Positions 42,020 through 54,812 are shown, counted from the first letter of the stretch. The stretch is 64,000 bases of DNA from Bretschneidera sinensis (GCA_023935145.1 CM043698.1:13934001-13998000); one strand, 5' to 3'. Notes: generated by a model not told the origin, from the letters alone. Program-made: numbers and translations.

Positions 42020-44711
42020 TTGTGTTGATGATAATAATTCCACTAACATAGCAAATAGCAATATCTATTGAAAACGGCCTTGAGGGCTCTAAATCGATCA
42101 AAATGTAACCTCAATAAACGCCTCGAAAGCTATACCCGGATATTTCTTCTCTCTCCAGTCTTCAATTCTGAGTTTCTCCAATTTCAAGCAAGAAAACAAA
42201 AGTTAGAGAAATCTGGGTTTATATCTTTTCCAATCAAGTAATGAATCCAACATGAAAAAGGGTAAATGAGAAGAAGAAGTGAACGAGAACAAAGAAAATA
42301 GAGAAACATTAAAGCTGTTTTTCGTTGAGTTTTTACTGAGAAGTTAGCCTGAAAGAAAACCGAAAAAAGTGCCGTTTGGGTTTTTCCAGAGAAAGAGAAA
42401 ATCAATTTCGTTGCCAGATATCTCTCCTCTACTATCTCCCTTTCTCTCTCTCGTTTCAGAGTAGAGCTTAAGAGGATCTCTCCGGTGAGAGAAAGCAGAG
42501 ACAAAAAGCAAACAAACACAGAGATATTGAGAATGATAAAAAGAAAAAGAAAGCAGAAAAGTAATTCGTTCTTCGCGTTTAGAGAATCAGGTTCTTCGTG
42601 AAATAAAGCAGAAGGTAAAAAAAAGAAAAGAAAAGAAGAGGAAGAGAGAGAACTGGCACGCAAAAGGAACTCTTAAGAACAAAAAAGAGATGAAAAAAGG
42701 TCATCATACACACCCGTGAAATCCTTTGGAAAATATAGTAGATCTCAGTCATTTAAAATGGAATTATAAAGAAATCCATTAATGCACGAATCTCATCTCT
42801 TGTAACCAAACCCCATATCACTTAAATCCACCAGTAAATCACTTCTCTTTACACAGTCTATACATTACACCAAACAGAACCATATCCATCTTTATAACGA
42901 GAGAAGATATGCTCTGTTCTCTTCATATCTCAGATCTTCGTCTACCCATCATCGAAACTGTCAAAAACCCATTAATTTTTTTCTATGAAATCATGCAAAA
43001 CATAACCAGAAATTACGAAGCAACTACCGAAAGGCTTACAGAGCACCAAAAATCAGCTGAAAATGTGAGGAAAACAACAAGAAATGTACTGTAACAACCT
43101 TTGAATTCCACAAGCAATAAACCATCGAAGATTCACATCGCTTGTCGCTCATTCTCTCTCACAAACTCCCAAAAGACAGAAAATCCGAAGCTTTCGCTCT
43201 GCTAAATCGCTTTTAAATGCATCATAAAACGCCTTCTCTCTCTTTCTCTCTCATCAGTGATCACATTTATACAGTAGTCCCATTCTCACGTCATTCCACT
43301 ATCGACGGTGTCTAATCAGTGGCCATCCACAGCCGTCTGATCTCCAAGATACGTCAGACAATGAAGCCCACGTGTCAGGCACGTCGGACAAAACCCCCAT
43401 CCTTTCACGATAGTTTCCCAACCTGCCAGCGTGTAACCTGTCCACGTTGCAACGCCTCCATGCAGAGCTAATAAATTAACGGCCATAATTCATTGTTGCA
43501 ACTGTCAGCCAGATCTTGCCCTCCCATTGGCATCTTTATTGCCTTTCTCTCTGCTACTAAAAGCAGTTAGGCTTTTAAGTTTTAAATTTGGGTAACTGAA
43601 GCCTAAAATCGGACTGTGCAAAAAAAAAACCCTAAATCGACGGTTATTATTGTAGAGCTCGCTTATGGTGTCCACGTGTCACCATCGGTTATCCGTACGA
43701 GCAGGGAAGGGGAGAGGCTGTGTTCTCCTCTTCTTCCTTTCCCTTCAGTCTTCTCTAACCTTCTTTATCTCGCTGCAACAAAAATATTCTGTACCTTTCT
43801 ACGAATTTATCTGATTTTTTTAATTAAAAAAAGGAATTTTATCGGATTTCCCAATTATTTAAGTTAAATAAGTACTGTATATTCTTTTTAATAATTTTTT
43901 ATTCAAAATGAAATCGTTGAGACTCTTTTGACACGCTAATAGATGCTTGTGATGTTCACGCACCAGTAACAGCTGGTTGCAGTGATCTCTCTCTGTCGAG
44001 ACTCTCCCTTTTTTTCTCTTGCACCAAGAGAAATTAAAGGTTTTGTTGTCAAGTGTATCTCACGCGTAAAATAGAGTGATGAAAATAATGGATCTGTCTG
44101 CGAGCACTGAAATCTCAAATCTGCGATGTGATTTTTCTGGTAAAGTTTCCAAAGTCACGAGTCACGAGGAAAGGGAAGTTTTGAATCGGTGATTAATTAG
44201 GTATTTGCCGGCGATTATTTGTTTGTACGTGATTTAACTGATGATTCGCATTTCCCTGCAGCTCGGCGTGGCACACAGTCATGTATGGTGCGTGACTCTC
44301 GCCCCTCGGTTCTCTATTTTCTTCTTTTTCTTCTCTCTCCGTAGCGTATATGAAATCACGAAAATGCCCCTCGAAGTTAATGAGCAAAGAAGAGGATAGA
44401 ACTATAAAAGTGTGCATGCACACCTTTCGCATGTACTGAAGACTCAGAAGTGGCAACTAATTTATGTCTTCGCACCCCACCAAGGGTAGGCAAATGAGAC
44501 TTTTCATATTTTCTTTTTTATTATTATATACTTTTCATAATTTCTCTGATTACTTAGATGTTATGGCTTTGTTTGGTATACGGGTGTTATTGATAGTATT
44601 GCAGAAAATATGGGCATTTTGAGAAGGGTTAATACTTCTCAAATTTATGGCCTTCAAAATATTATTCTCCAAACTGATTCAATGATGAACTTTGGCTTTC
44701 TTTTCAAGTAA
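42020..44711. other. 5' UTR/promoter of the large gene and spacer
   Basis: GA/CT-rich leader-like tracts on the minus strand occur at 42418-42465 and 42620-42655. A long open minus-strand stretch at 42184-42663 is Ser/Leu/Phe-rich and looks like a shadow of this tract. Bases 43230-43480 are GC-richer with several ACGT cores (cacgtgtcaggcacgtcgg at about 43369), which suggests a regulatory region. No gene between 42020 and 44711 is supported. Confidence 0.45.
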
Positions 44712-46666
44712 TGGTCCACAACGAAAAATTTTAACTCGCTTTAATCGAGTCAACACATCTCTTTTTGTTATCAAGAAACTAATGAAGTGTTTGATTGTTT
44801 GGCGAATTTTGACGTTTCTAATGTCCACAACAAAACTATTTTTTCTCAATCATCAATGTTTTTTAAAACATTTATTGAATATGATGTTGTACAAATCTCC
44901 AAGATCCGTCGTGTAAATATCAATTTGTCGTGTATAGTTAATTATAATAAATGGTGTGGAAAAAAAAAATCTGCATTGCTATCTTAAGTTGGAACGTTTC
45001 TCGTTTCATCTCAGCTGTTTTTTGGGGATCGCTAAATATCTTTTACTATATGTATAAAATTAAAAATACAACACTAGGTACGGTATAACATACTTCTCAA
45101 AGTAAGGATCAATAAAGCCGAGTCGCACAAGCTACAAAAATTGTCTTTTTTTTTCAATTCGTTCTTTCGTATTACTAATAAAATTTATAAAAAATTATCG
45201 ATAAATTTTTTAAATATAAAAATGTCAAAAGCCCTTGTGTTCTTATCAGCACTTTTACTATATACATGGTAAAAATGGGTATCAAAAAACAATTTAACCA
45301 ACCTCCAATTTTATTTAATTTCGTTTGAATGGATAAATTTAATTTTAAAACCTTTTTTAGTGTGCATATAATAAAATGGGTAGTGAATTTTAGCGCATGT
45401 CTGATTTTAAATCATGATATAAGTATTTTGGGACAATTAAAAACCTATATAATAATGAAAAATTACTAAAACACTCATGTGAATTCTTATTTGTTATTAT
45501 ACAGTTGTATCTTTCAATTAATCAATTGCCTCAAAAAAAAAAAAAAAAAAAAAAAAACTGACTCAACTGTCAAAAATCTGATGATTAACACATGAAGCAA
45601 AATCAAATTTTACATACAAAAATTCCTCTACTACCATTTCCCCTTATTTCTATTCTTCTTCCTCAACCTCTCACTTTCTCTTCTTTTTTTTTCTTTCTAC
45701 CGTTAGGCCAGACCTGAAGCTCGAAAGAATTTTAATTTTGCTCCCTAATAAGTAGTCATTTTCCCTTTGTTTTATTGAGCTCTCTTCCTCTTATTCCTCA
45801 AACTCAACATCTCGTTTATTCCCTTCTTCTTTTTCTGTCATTAACGCAGACCTGAAGGTCAAGGTGCTTCCCGAGTAGCCATGATCCACCACGCATTGCA
45901 GCAAAATTTTCATACAGAATAATATATTTTAGACTATAAAAACCAGTAATTTTCTTTTAACCCCCGTATTTCATTGGAAAATCAGTATTGGGTGTCTTAA
46001 CTTGGGCAGAGTTCATCAACAAAGATGGAGCTCATATTATTTTTGAATCTAATCACGGAAAAAAAAAAGATCATGAAGCTTGGTGCCTCCAAAAAGTTGT
46101 GGATGTACATTTTTCAGCATCATTGAATTTCAGGATCAAGCAATGAAGAGGGAAAATCTATTTAATTAAACAAACGATTTGCAAAAAGATTTTATTTTTT
46201 CCATAGAAACCTGTGTTTTATTGAGGTGAAAACTGTGATATTAAGAACAACGTTTTTTTTTCCTAGGGGACTTGGTTGATTATCCCACACATCAATATAT
46301 AAAACACAAACATTTCGATGCAAAAAATCGGTCTTCACTTCTAGTATATCCAGTTAGTTTTCACCCAAAGTCTTTACTGATATGCAAAGAAGGCAAAAAA
46401 ATGCGAACAAGACTGTAAGATTTATCTTGAAGGGGTAGCAATGTCTTTGCGACTGAGCATTTTTTTTGGTATGAAATCAATGGAACTTTACGTCTGTCAT
46501 GATTTATCATGATTAAGTGATTTAACTGTATAATAATTAAAAAAAATGCAAATATAATTACATGATAATTACAGGGTTGTTTTAATAATTTTGTCATATA
46601 ATAATGTTCAACCACTTAAAAGAAAACTCATACATGTACTGTGGGGTGAGTCTATGGTTAGAATTT
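44712..46666. repeat. Tandem duplication of about 1.96 kb, copy 1
   Basis: Copy 1 starts tggtccacaacgaa and ends ...gttagaatttt; copy 2 follows immediately at 46667. Landmarks shared in order: ctttaatcgagtcaacacat, tatcttaagttggaac, cactaggtacggtataacat, ttaggccagacct, ccatgatccaccacgca, tgcgactgagca, aataatgttcaaccactta. No convincing coding sequence inside. Confidence 0.88.
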
Positions 46667-48156
46667 TGGTCCACAACGAAGTCGAGGATATCGACTCTTC
46701 TTTCATATAGTCAAAAGGTTTTAGGTAGCTTTAATCGAGTCAACACATCTTTTCTTGTTATCAAAAAACTAATAAAGTGTTTGATTCTTTGGTAAATTTT
46801 GACGCTTTTAATGTCCATAACAAAATTATTTTCTCTCAATCACCAATGTTTTTTAAAATATTTAATGATTATGATGTTGTACAAGTCCCCAAGATCTGAA
46901 TATAAATATCAACTTGTGGTGTATAGTTAATCATAATAAATGGAGGGAAAAAAAAATCTGCATTGCTATCTTAAGTTGGAACATTTTCCATTTTATCTCA
47001 GCTGTTTTTTGGGGATTGCTAAATATTCTTTACTATATGTATAAAATTAAAAATATAGCACTAGGTACGGTATAACATACTTCTTAAAGTAAGGATCAAT
47101 AAGGTTGTGTCACACAAGCTACAAAACTGTCTTTTTTTTCAATTCTTTCATGTTATTAATGGAGTTCTTTCGTATTATTAATAAAATTTATAAAAAATTA
47201 CCAATAAATTTTCTAAATATAAAAATGTCAAAAGCCATTGTGTTCGTATCAGCACTTTTACTATATGCATGGCAAAAATGGGTATCAAAAAACAATTTAA
47301 CCAACCTCCAATTTTATTTAATTTCGTTTGAATGGATAAATTTAATTTTAAAACCTATTTTACTGTGTATATAGTAAAATGGGTAGTGAATTTTAGCGCA
47401 TGTTTGTTTTTATATCATAATATATAAGTATTTCGGGACAATTAAAAACCTATATAATAATGAAAAATTATTAAAACACTCGTGTGGTCAAAGTGTAATA
47501 ACATTTGCATCATTTTTATTTGTTATTGTACAGTTGCATCTTCCAATTATGACAGAATCTAATCAATTATCTCAAAAAATTGACTCAACAGTCGAAAGTT
47601 TGACATGATTAAGACACGCAGCAAAATCAAATTTTACCAACAAAAATTCCTCTATTACCATTTCCCCTTATTTCTATTCTTCTTCCTCAACCTCTCACTT
47701 TCTTTCTTTTTTTTTTCCTTCTACCATTAGGCCAGACCTAAAGCTCGAAAGAATTTCAATTTTGCTCCCTAAGTAGTCATTTTCCCTTTGTTTTATTGAA
47801 CTATCTTCCTCTTATTCCTCAAACTCAACCTCTTGCTTATTCCCTTTTTCTTTTTTCTGTCATTAACGCAGACCAGAAGGTCAAGGTGTTTCCCGAGTAG
47901 CCATGATCCACCACGCAATGCAGCAACATTGTCATAAAGAATAATATATTTTAGACTATAAAAACTAGTAATTTTCTTTTAACCCCGGTATTTCATTGGA
48001 AAATCAGTATTGGGTGTCTTAATTTGGGCGGAGTTCATCAACAAAGATGGAGCTGATGTTATTTTTGAATCTAATCAAGGAAAAAAAAGATCATGAAGCT
48101 TGGTACCTCCAAAAAGTTGTAGATGTACATTTTTCAGCATCATTGAATTTCAGGAT

Positions 48157-48707
48157 TGTTGATGCCAAAAATGTGAGCCTTGGATTTACCTGTACAGGGA
48201 ACGAGATATGAACTATAGGGTCGCTGGAGGTCCCTCAGAGGATTCTCCGCTTAAGTTAGAGCGTGATAAGATGTATGCAAGGGATGAGTGTTCTCTGGTG
48301 TGTTGTGTGTGTGAAGATAGATCGTTTGGAATGCGTACCTGACCATTTTTATAGGGTTTTTGGAGGCGGTACTTTGCTTGAGGCGGCGATGATCTGATAA
48401 GGTCTAGGAGGCCCAGTTGGGTGGCTGGGGGCCGTCCACGAGGGCTTTGCCTTGTTGGCTTGATCAGGAGTCATCCACGTTTAAGGGCGGTTGGTGACCT
48501 GGCGTCCCAACTTGGTTGGGCAATGATGGCCTCGAAGGCGGTGGTGACGTGGAAGCCCAGCTGGGGACAATAATGCCATGAAAGGCGGTCATGATCTGGA
48601 GGCCCAGTTGTTCGAGCCTGGGTCTTCCGCGTGGCTTCTTGCAGCCTGGCTTCAAGATGATCCACGTGTCATCTTTCTAGTAGAGGGGTTATTTTTAGGT
48701 AATATCA
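48157..48707 (-). repeat. 3' LTR (551 bp)
   Basis: On the plus strand it starts TGTTGATGCC and ends ATATCA; on the element's strand it begins TGATATTACC and ends CATCAACA. Collinear with 58385-58920. Confidence 0.93.
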
Positions 48708-48722
48708 CAGGCCCCCCACTTC
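48708..48722 (-). promoter_or_regulatory. Polypurine tract of the retrotransposon
   Basis: On the minus strand, GAAGTGGGGGGCCTG lies directly before the 3' LTR. This is the expected position for the plus-strand primer of reverse transcription. Confidence 0.75.
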
Positions 48723-48844
48723 CTTGGGTACATTTTTTTGCGTAAGGAAGTATGGTATGACAACTTTGGTTTGTATGAAAGTGATTGACCGAGGATCGAG
48801 AAGGTCTGTGTGGCCCCCCACTACTCGGTAGTGCGTGTTTCTGG

Positions 48845-49976
48845 GCCGAGGAGCAGTGGGGCTTGGCCATGAATGCATCTGGGCCGATGAGCAGTGGAGC
48901 AATCCATCTACTCGACCATGAATGCTTCGTGGCCGAGGAGCAATGGAGCAATCCATCTGCTCGGCCATGAATGCTTCTGAGCCGAGGAGCAGTGGAACAA
49001 TCCATCTACTCGGCCATAAAGGCTTTGAGACCGAGGAGCAGTGGAGCAATCAATCTGCTCGGCTATGAAGGCTTTGTGGTCGAGGAGCAGTAGAGCAATC
49101 TATCTGCTTGGCCATGAAGGCTGTGTGGCCGAGGAGCAGTGGAGCAATCCATCTGCTTGGCCATAAATGCTTCTCGGCCAATGAGCAGTGGAGCAATCCA
49201 TCTACTCGGCCATGAATGCTTCTGGGCCGAGGAGTAGTGGAGCAATTCATCTGCCTGGCCATGAAGGCTTTGTGGCCGAGGAGCAGTGGAGCAATCCATC
49301 TGCTCGGCCATGAATGTTTCTGACCGAGGAGCAGTAGAGCAATCCATCTGCTCGGCCATGAAGGCTTTGTGGCCGATGAGCAGTAGAGCAATCCATCTAC
49401 TCGGTCATGAAGGCTTTTAAGCCGAGGAATAGTGGAGCAATCCATCTGCTCGGCCATAAATGCTTTTGGGTCGAGGAGCAGTGGAGCAATCCATATGTTC
49501 GGCCATGAATACTTTTGGCTGAGAAGCAGTGGAACAATCCATCTGCTCGGCCATGAAGGCTTTGTGGTCGAGGAGAAGTGGAGCAATCCATCTACTCGGC
49601 CATAAATGCTTCTGTGTCGAGGAACAGTGGAGCAATCCATCTGCTAGGCCATGAAGGCTTTTGGACCGAGGAGTAGTGGAGCAATCCGTCTGCTCGGCCA
49701 TGAAGGCTGTGTAGCCGAGGAGCAGTGGAGCAATCCATCTGCTAGGTCATGAAAGCTATGTGGCCGAGGAGCAGTGGAGCAATCCATTTGCTCGGCCATG
49801 AAGGCTTTGTGGCCGAGGAGGAGCAGTGGAGCAATCCATCTGCTCGGCCATGAAGGCTTTGTGGCCGAGGAGGAGCAGTGGAGCAATCCATCTGCTCGGC
49901 CATGAAGGCTTTGTGGCCGAGGAGGAGCAGTGGAGCAATCCATCTGCTCGGCCATGAAGGCTTTGTGGCCGAGGAA
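48845..49976. repeat. Array of about 22 tandem 49-52-bp hairpin units
   Basis: The typical unit is ggccgaggagcagtggagca followed by atccatctgctc and ggccatgaaggctttgt. Each unit carries inverted ends (GGCCGAGgagCAG and CTGCTCGGCC) that can pair around a loop of about 14 nt. The last three or four units (about 49770-49976) have an extra GAG (52 bp) and are almost identical, which suggests recent homogenisation. The array keeps several minus-strand frames open, but only because the units are stop-free; I do not call a protein. Tat-lineage elements are known to carry tandem repeats in this hypervariable 3' region. Confidence 0.9.
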
Positions 49977-50618
49977 CGATGTAACGTAAGCCCTGAAAAG
50001 AGTAGGCGGCGGTTCCAACACGTGGCATTTTTTGTGCAAACCGCTGTATCGGGAAATGAAGAATGTCTTGAAAAATGAGAAGCTTTTTTTGGGAAACAGC
50101 GGCTGCTATGAAATAACATCCCTCGTGGGGGAGTGTGAGGATTGTCTTGGGATTCCAGAGTGCTCCCTTGATAGAAAATAAAAAGCCATTTTTGGGATGA
50201 TGGCGGCCATCATGAGGTGACACGTCTCCTAGGGAAGAGTATGGGCTGCTGTGGGACTCGTCAGAGTCCCATCGATTTCTGAAATGCATTTAAGTAGCCC
50301 TAATTTGTCATGTTTTCCTTTCTTATATAAGGGGGTTTTGCTCTTATTCTTCTTCATTCTAAATCAAAATCAGATTAGTTTTTTGAGAGTTTTTTCTTGA
50401 GAGCCCTCGGCCTCGTTCTTTCTAAACACGAGAGTCTTCGTCTTCGTTCTTGATATTTGCGAAACCTAAGTTTTGCTTGGTGCTAAAGATCATAGCGGCT
50501 GTGGTGCCTCTGAGCCGTGGAGAGGAACTGCTTACGACAAACTTTGATGTCTAGGTGGATCATTCGATTTCACATCCCTCGGACCTTTGGTGAATTCGTC
50601 TGTCCTTCTTCTTTAATC
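49977..50618 (+). promoter_or_regulatory. Promoter and leader of the antisense retrotransposon gene
   Basis: A clear TATA box, TATATAA at 50324-50330 (context cttatataaggggg), faces right. A transcription start about 30 bp on would leave a leader of about 260 nt before the ATG at 50619. It lies between the hairpin array and the antisense gene and points against gag-pol. Confidence 0.6.
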
Positions 50619-52616
50619 ATGTCTTCATTCGATACTTATCGGGATAGGTCTAGTAGTAGTAATAAGAGTAGTAGTGTAGAGGATACGAGTGGTGATAGTT
50701 CCGAGGACGGAGAGACATCCTCATCCTTGTCAAGGGGAGCACTCCCTGTGGGGACCCTGCCGACTTCAAGCCCCTGGGCCTTGGTGCCGTACATCCCTTT
50801 GAGAGAAGAGTCTGAAATGATTTCATCCTCTAGGGACGAAGAGGTTAGGACGTTAGCTGATAGGGCCTTGACCAATATTAGAGAGACCACGGCTGGGGAA
50901 GAAATGGAGGAATGGAATTATGCTGCCAATGAGATTCCCAGCCAGATCAAGAATGAGGATTTAATAGTGCTTTGGAGGGCATATCGTATTCTGGATGAAT
51001 ATGCCCTTCGGATAGCTAAGGTGGGGGAGAGGGCTTGCGACGTCCTTCCCGACCGAGCCCCTTACGAGCTTTGCGTATACGAGCATCATATGCAGGCAGG
51101 GCTACGGTTCCCTCTCCATCTCTTTCTCCGTACTATTCTCAGGTATTTTGGTATTGCACTGTGTCAGCTCATACCAAACTTGGTACGGTTGATCATGGCC
51201 TTTATCTATGTTTGCGAGGAAGTGGGCAGGCCGATGACTTTGGACATTTTCAAGGCTCACTTCTTTATTAGCAGGCATGGCCAGACTGGATGGGTCGTTT
51301 TTAGTACTCGACCGAGAAGAAGATTGTTGTCGAAGACGCCTTCATCAATCAAAAGGTGGAATAAGAACTTCTTCTTCATTCAGTCAGCCGAAGACTTCAG
51401 CCTTCCTCGATCCTGAAGTATGGACCGGACTGAGAAGTGCAAGAAAGTGGGCCTCCGTCCCTACGAACAAGAAACCGTGGATGCCATGGTAGCCTCACAA
51501 ATTGATGTCCGAGTCCTTTATGACAATGAGGAATTAGCTAGGCGTGGCCTCTGCCCCTCATGTCCTGGGCCCTCACTTGCGAGCGGTAAAACATTTAGTT
51601 TGATTTCCTGTTTCCTTTTCGCATGCTATATTTCTCACACTTTATACTTAATACTTTTTCTTGTTTACTTGGGTAGAGATGGAGGCCGCGGCACTTGTAA
51701 GGGAGCATGCCAAAAAGTTGGCCCTGGAGTAACGGAAGGCAGCCCGGGCCGAGAAACAATAAGCCTCAGGGTCGGGAACCAGGAAGAGGTCTCGGGCTCA
51801 ATCTTCTGCCTCAACAGACCTGGAGACTCCTCTGAAACCTCCATCCCAGCCGGAGATTACCCTTACCTCGAGCGCTCTCCCTTCAGGTCCCGCCGTGATC
51901 AAACCCTCCGAGATACCCGACGCTAGTCGAGGAGCTGCTGTCGAGGCTCTTATCTTTACTTCTGGCTGGGCCTTAGGGACAGACAATTCCATTTTCGTGC
52001 ACCCTCGGGTGGCGCGAGAACATCTTACGAAAGGAACCCCTCCCCAGGATGTCTCTGAGCTGGGTAGGAAGACTACAGAATCTCTCTGTGCAGCTGCTAA
52101 GACAGTGGCGTCCCAGGTGAGTTTTTCTTTATTGGTTACATTCTAACTCCTTAAACTTGTCTCACACTATTTACTTAATTTTAGATGGGAGCTATTGTTG
52201 GCTCGACCATTTGTCGCTGCCTGGAGACGGCTCAGCTTCTCGAACGGATCCAGTATCAGTTGGAGGAGAAGACCGAAGCGATGTACCAGCTCCAGGCCTT
52301 ATTGGATTCCGCCAACCAGGCTCGTTCCAAGACTGAGGTTCGTGCTCGTGCCGTAGCAGAGGAGGCTGAGGCCCATATTAGGGCTGCTGTGAAGGAGGCG
52401 GAGGACCGCACCCGGGTGGCCGTGGAGCAGGCTTTGGGTTCGTTTCAAGGTTCGGAGACTTATCGACTGGCCGTGGTCTCTGAGGAAGGTCAGCAATACC
52501 TTACCGGCTTTATGGATGCGAAAGGGAAAGCTGAGGCCTTATATCTAGAGCTAGATTTCTCGGGTGTCGACCTGCTGGAGATTGATGAGGAGCAACCCAC
52601 GTCAGAGGAGGAATAG
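50619..52616 (+). pseudogene. Antisense accessory gene of the Tat element (three exons, three stops)
   Basis: Exons 50619-51585, 51677-52116 and 52185-52616 join in phase through GT-AG introns of 91 and 68 bp, giving about 612 codons. The N-terminal part is Ser-rich and acidic. Then comes a block (YEHHMQAGLRFPLHLFLRTI, LRYFGIALCQLIPNLVRLI, AFIYVCEEVGRPMTLDIFKA) that fits Pfam 'putative gypsy type transposon' (PF04195). The C-terminal exon is a coiled coil with repeated Glu/Ala (ARAVAEEAEAHIRAAVKEAE). In-frame stops lie at 51414-51416, 51730-51732 and about 51763, so this copy is inactive. Antisense genes at this place are known from Grande (gene 23); their function is not established. The splice structure is my reconstruction. 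Confidence 0.75.
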
Positions 52617-52920
52617 GCCAAGGGCCCAGGAAAGCCTTTTGGTATGGAGTTGCCAGCCCCCGAGGAGGGGCGCCCATGCTCGGATTGAGAGTATCTGGCC
52701 TCGCTAGCATTTTTGGGTTTTTTTTTTGTATTGCGAGGCCGTTAGGGCCGTACCTGTTGTGTATGGGCGCATTTTGTAATTTTTGTAATGAAACTCGCAT
52801 TTTGTAATGAAACTTTATATATATAAACCTTAGTGTTTTTATATATCGACTCCATGGTTTTACACTTAGCTTTTTCTTACAGTAATTTGTGTTTCGGAGT
52901 CGGGTGCGAGCTTCGACTCT
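52617..52920. other. Space between the ends of the antisense gene and integrase
   Basis: Convergent 3' ends. Contains tttatatatataaacc at about 52811 and GT-rich sequence, possibly polyadenylation signals for the antisense transcript. No gene. Confidence 0.45.
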
Positions 52921-54150
52921 TTATTGGTAAAACCGACAGAGGTGTTTAGTATTCCACGTTCGGGGGATGGGCTTCCCATTCAACTCCTCGAGCTCGAACG
53001 TGCCAGGACGACATACTTTTTTGATTCGATACGACCCTTCCCAGTTCGGGAGTAGCTTTCTCGTTTCTCGAGGCCGAGACACTTCGTGTTTATGCAGGAT
53101 GAGGTCATGAAGTACAAAGTGCCTTCTTTTCACTTTCGAGTTGTAATATCTAGTGGTGCGCTGTTGATAGGTGGCTAATCGGATCTGGGCCTCGTCTCTG
53201 GCTTCGTCTAGAAAATCAGCATTAGTACAGAAGGCTTTTGCGTTCTTCCTTTCCTCAAAGTTGTGTATTCGGAAAGAGGGCACTCCTATTTCCAAGGGGA
53301 TTACAGCTTCCGCACCATAGGTCATGAAGCAAGGAGTTTCTCCTGTGGGTGCCCGGGCCGTGGTACGATATGCCCATAGGATATTGGGCAAATGGTTTGT
53401 CCATTGCTTGTCTACTTTGTCCAATCGCCGTTTGATACCCTGGAGGAGTGTTCTATTAGTTACCTTCGCTTGACTGTTAGCTTGCGGATACCCGACTGAG
53501 GAAAATCAATGATCAATGTGCAATTCATCGCAGAATGTTTTGAATCGAGTGCTGTCGAACTGCTTATCGTTGTCTGTTACTAGTATCCGAGGCACTCCGA
53601 ACCGACACACTATCGATTTCCGAACGAAACTTTGGGCTTGATGATCGGTGATACTGGCCAATGGCTCGGCTTCTACCCACTTTGTAAAGCAGTCAATTGC
53701 CACTATAAGGTACTTCCACTGGCCAACTACTGTAGGAAAAGGTCCGAGAAGGTCTATGCCCCACATAGCGAAAGGAAGCGGACTAGTGATTGGGGTGAGG
53801 AGAGTTGCTAGTCTATACGGCATATTGGCATACTGTTGACAGCTTTTACATTTTTTAACCAATTCTATGGCTTCTTCCCTTATTTTAGGCCAATAGTACC
53901 CTTGGCGAAGGATCTTGAATGCTAAGGCCCTCCCTCCGAGATGATTTCCGCATATTCCTTCGTGGATCTCTCGGAGGGCATAATTGGCTTCGGTTTGATC
54001 AAGACATTTTAGGTAGGGCATTGTGAGGCTTCTTTTATACAACTGACCATCCAAAATAGCATACCGTATGGCCCGAGACATAATCTTTCGGGCCTTGTTT
54101 TTGTTTTCTGGTAGATGACTATCACGTAGGTACCCAAGGATAGGACTCAT
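52921..54150 (-). pseudogene. Retrotransposon integrase, inactivated
   Basis: The frame runs from 54150 to 53506, meets an in-frame TGA right after DELHIDH, and continues in the same frame to 52921. Features in order: the zinc-binding HHCC region (ICGNHLGGRALAFKILRQGY, then CKSC), the first catalytic Asp in WGIDLLGPFP, the second in VTDNDKQFD, and the position of the catalytic Glu, which reads Lys in QAKVTNRTLL. The C-terminal part has LPNILWAYRTTARAPTGETP, MTYGAEAVIPLE and NWEGSYRIKKV. The enzyme would insert element cDNA into the genome. The stop and the Glu-to-Lys change both make it non-functional. Another stop lies just upstream (about 54150), before the recognised domain. Confidence 0.9.
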
Positions 54151-54296
54151 CTATGTCTCTTTGCTGTTTACGGGGAGTACTAGAGTTTCATCGATGCTGG
54201 GCGCGACAAGTGTTTCGAGATAAATTGCCCGCCTTGGTTCGAGTGGGCAGAATGATGCGAGCCGGGCTAAAGAGTCCACCTTTGAATTTTCAACCC

Positions 54297-54761
54297 TCAA
54301 AATTTGGCTAATGTGAAATATGACGAACTTTGCAGCCTGTACTTTGGCCTTCGCAAGATAACGAGCGATTTTTCCCCTCTTACCTCAAACTCACCATTAA
54401 TCTGGCTTACCACCAGCTGAGAGTCACTATATGCATTCAAACTCTTTACGGAAAGAACCTCGGCGAGTTTCATTCCTGCGAGCAAAGCCTCATACTCGGC
54501 CTCTTTGTTGGATGCCTTAAAGTCAAACCTCAAGGCATATTCAATAGTGAAATTGTTTGGGCCGCTGATGATGAACCCGGCGTCACTTCCAGTATTGGTA
54601 GAGGATCCGTCGATATGAAGGGTCCATTGTGGGAACAGATTCGTTCCGTCAGTTGCCTGAGATGGTTCTTCCCCTGGCAGAGTGGTTTCCATGACAAAAT
54701 CAGCTAAGGTCTGGCCCTTAATAGCTGCTCGAGGTCGATAGTGAATATTGAACTCGCCCAA
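54297..54761 (-). pseudogene. Second (archaeal-type) RNase H domain of the Tat element
   Basis: Motifs of a full RNase H fold: LHIDGSSTNTGSDAGFII, NKEAEYEALLAGMKLAE and AYSDSQLVVSQINGEFEVRG, supplying the Asp, Glu and Asp of the active site. It follows the ordinary gypsy RNase H and precedes integrase. A second, archaeal-type RNase H in this place is a hallmark of the Tat lineage. The last part shifts frame (after GEFEVRGE). The true reading continues in another frame through sequence such as AKFVIFHIS and VDSLARLASFCPLE toward integrase. Confidence 0.85.
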
Positions 54762-54812
54762 TTCTATAGACTATTTCACCATTCTTCCAGAAACATCAGG
54801 TTTATGAAGTAC

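Noticed and set aside
42184..42663. 159-aa open minus-strand frame
   Set aside because: Ser/Leu/Phe-rich low-complexity reading of a GA/CT-rich leader; no domain and no splice support.
48845..49976. CRISPR-like array
   Set aside because: Units are directly adjacent with no unique spacers, and the context is a plant retrotransposon.
48652..50289. Long overlapping minus-strand open frames (up to 196 aa) with repeated HGRADGLLHCSS-like text
   Set aside because: They arise from stop-free tandem repeats in all three frames and share no consistent start. The unit length (49 bp) shifts frame from copy to copy, so no single protein is selected.
51277..51492. Alternative open frame in the antisense gene region
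   Set aside because: Shadow frame; the in-phase reading with the gypsy-type domain and matching splice sites explains the region better.
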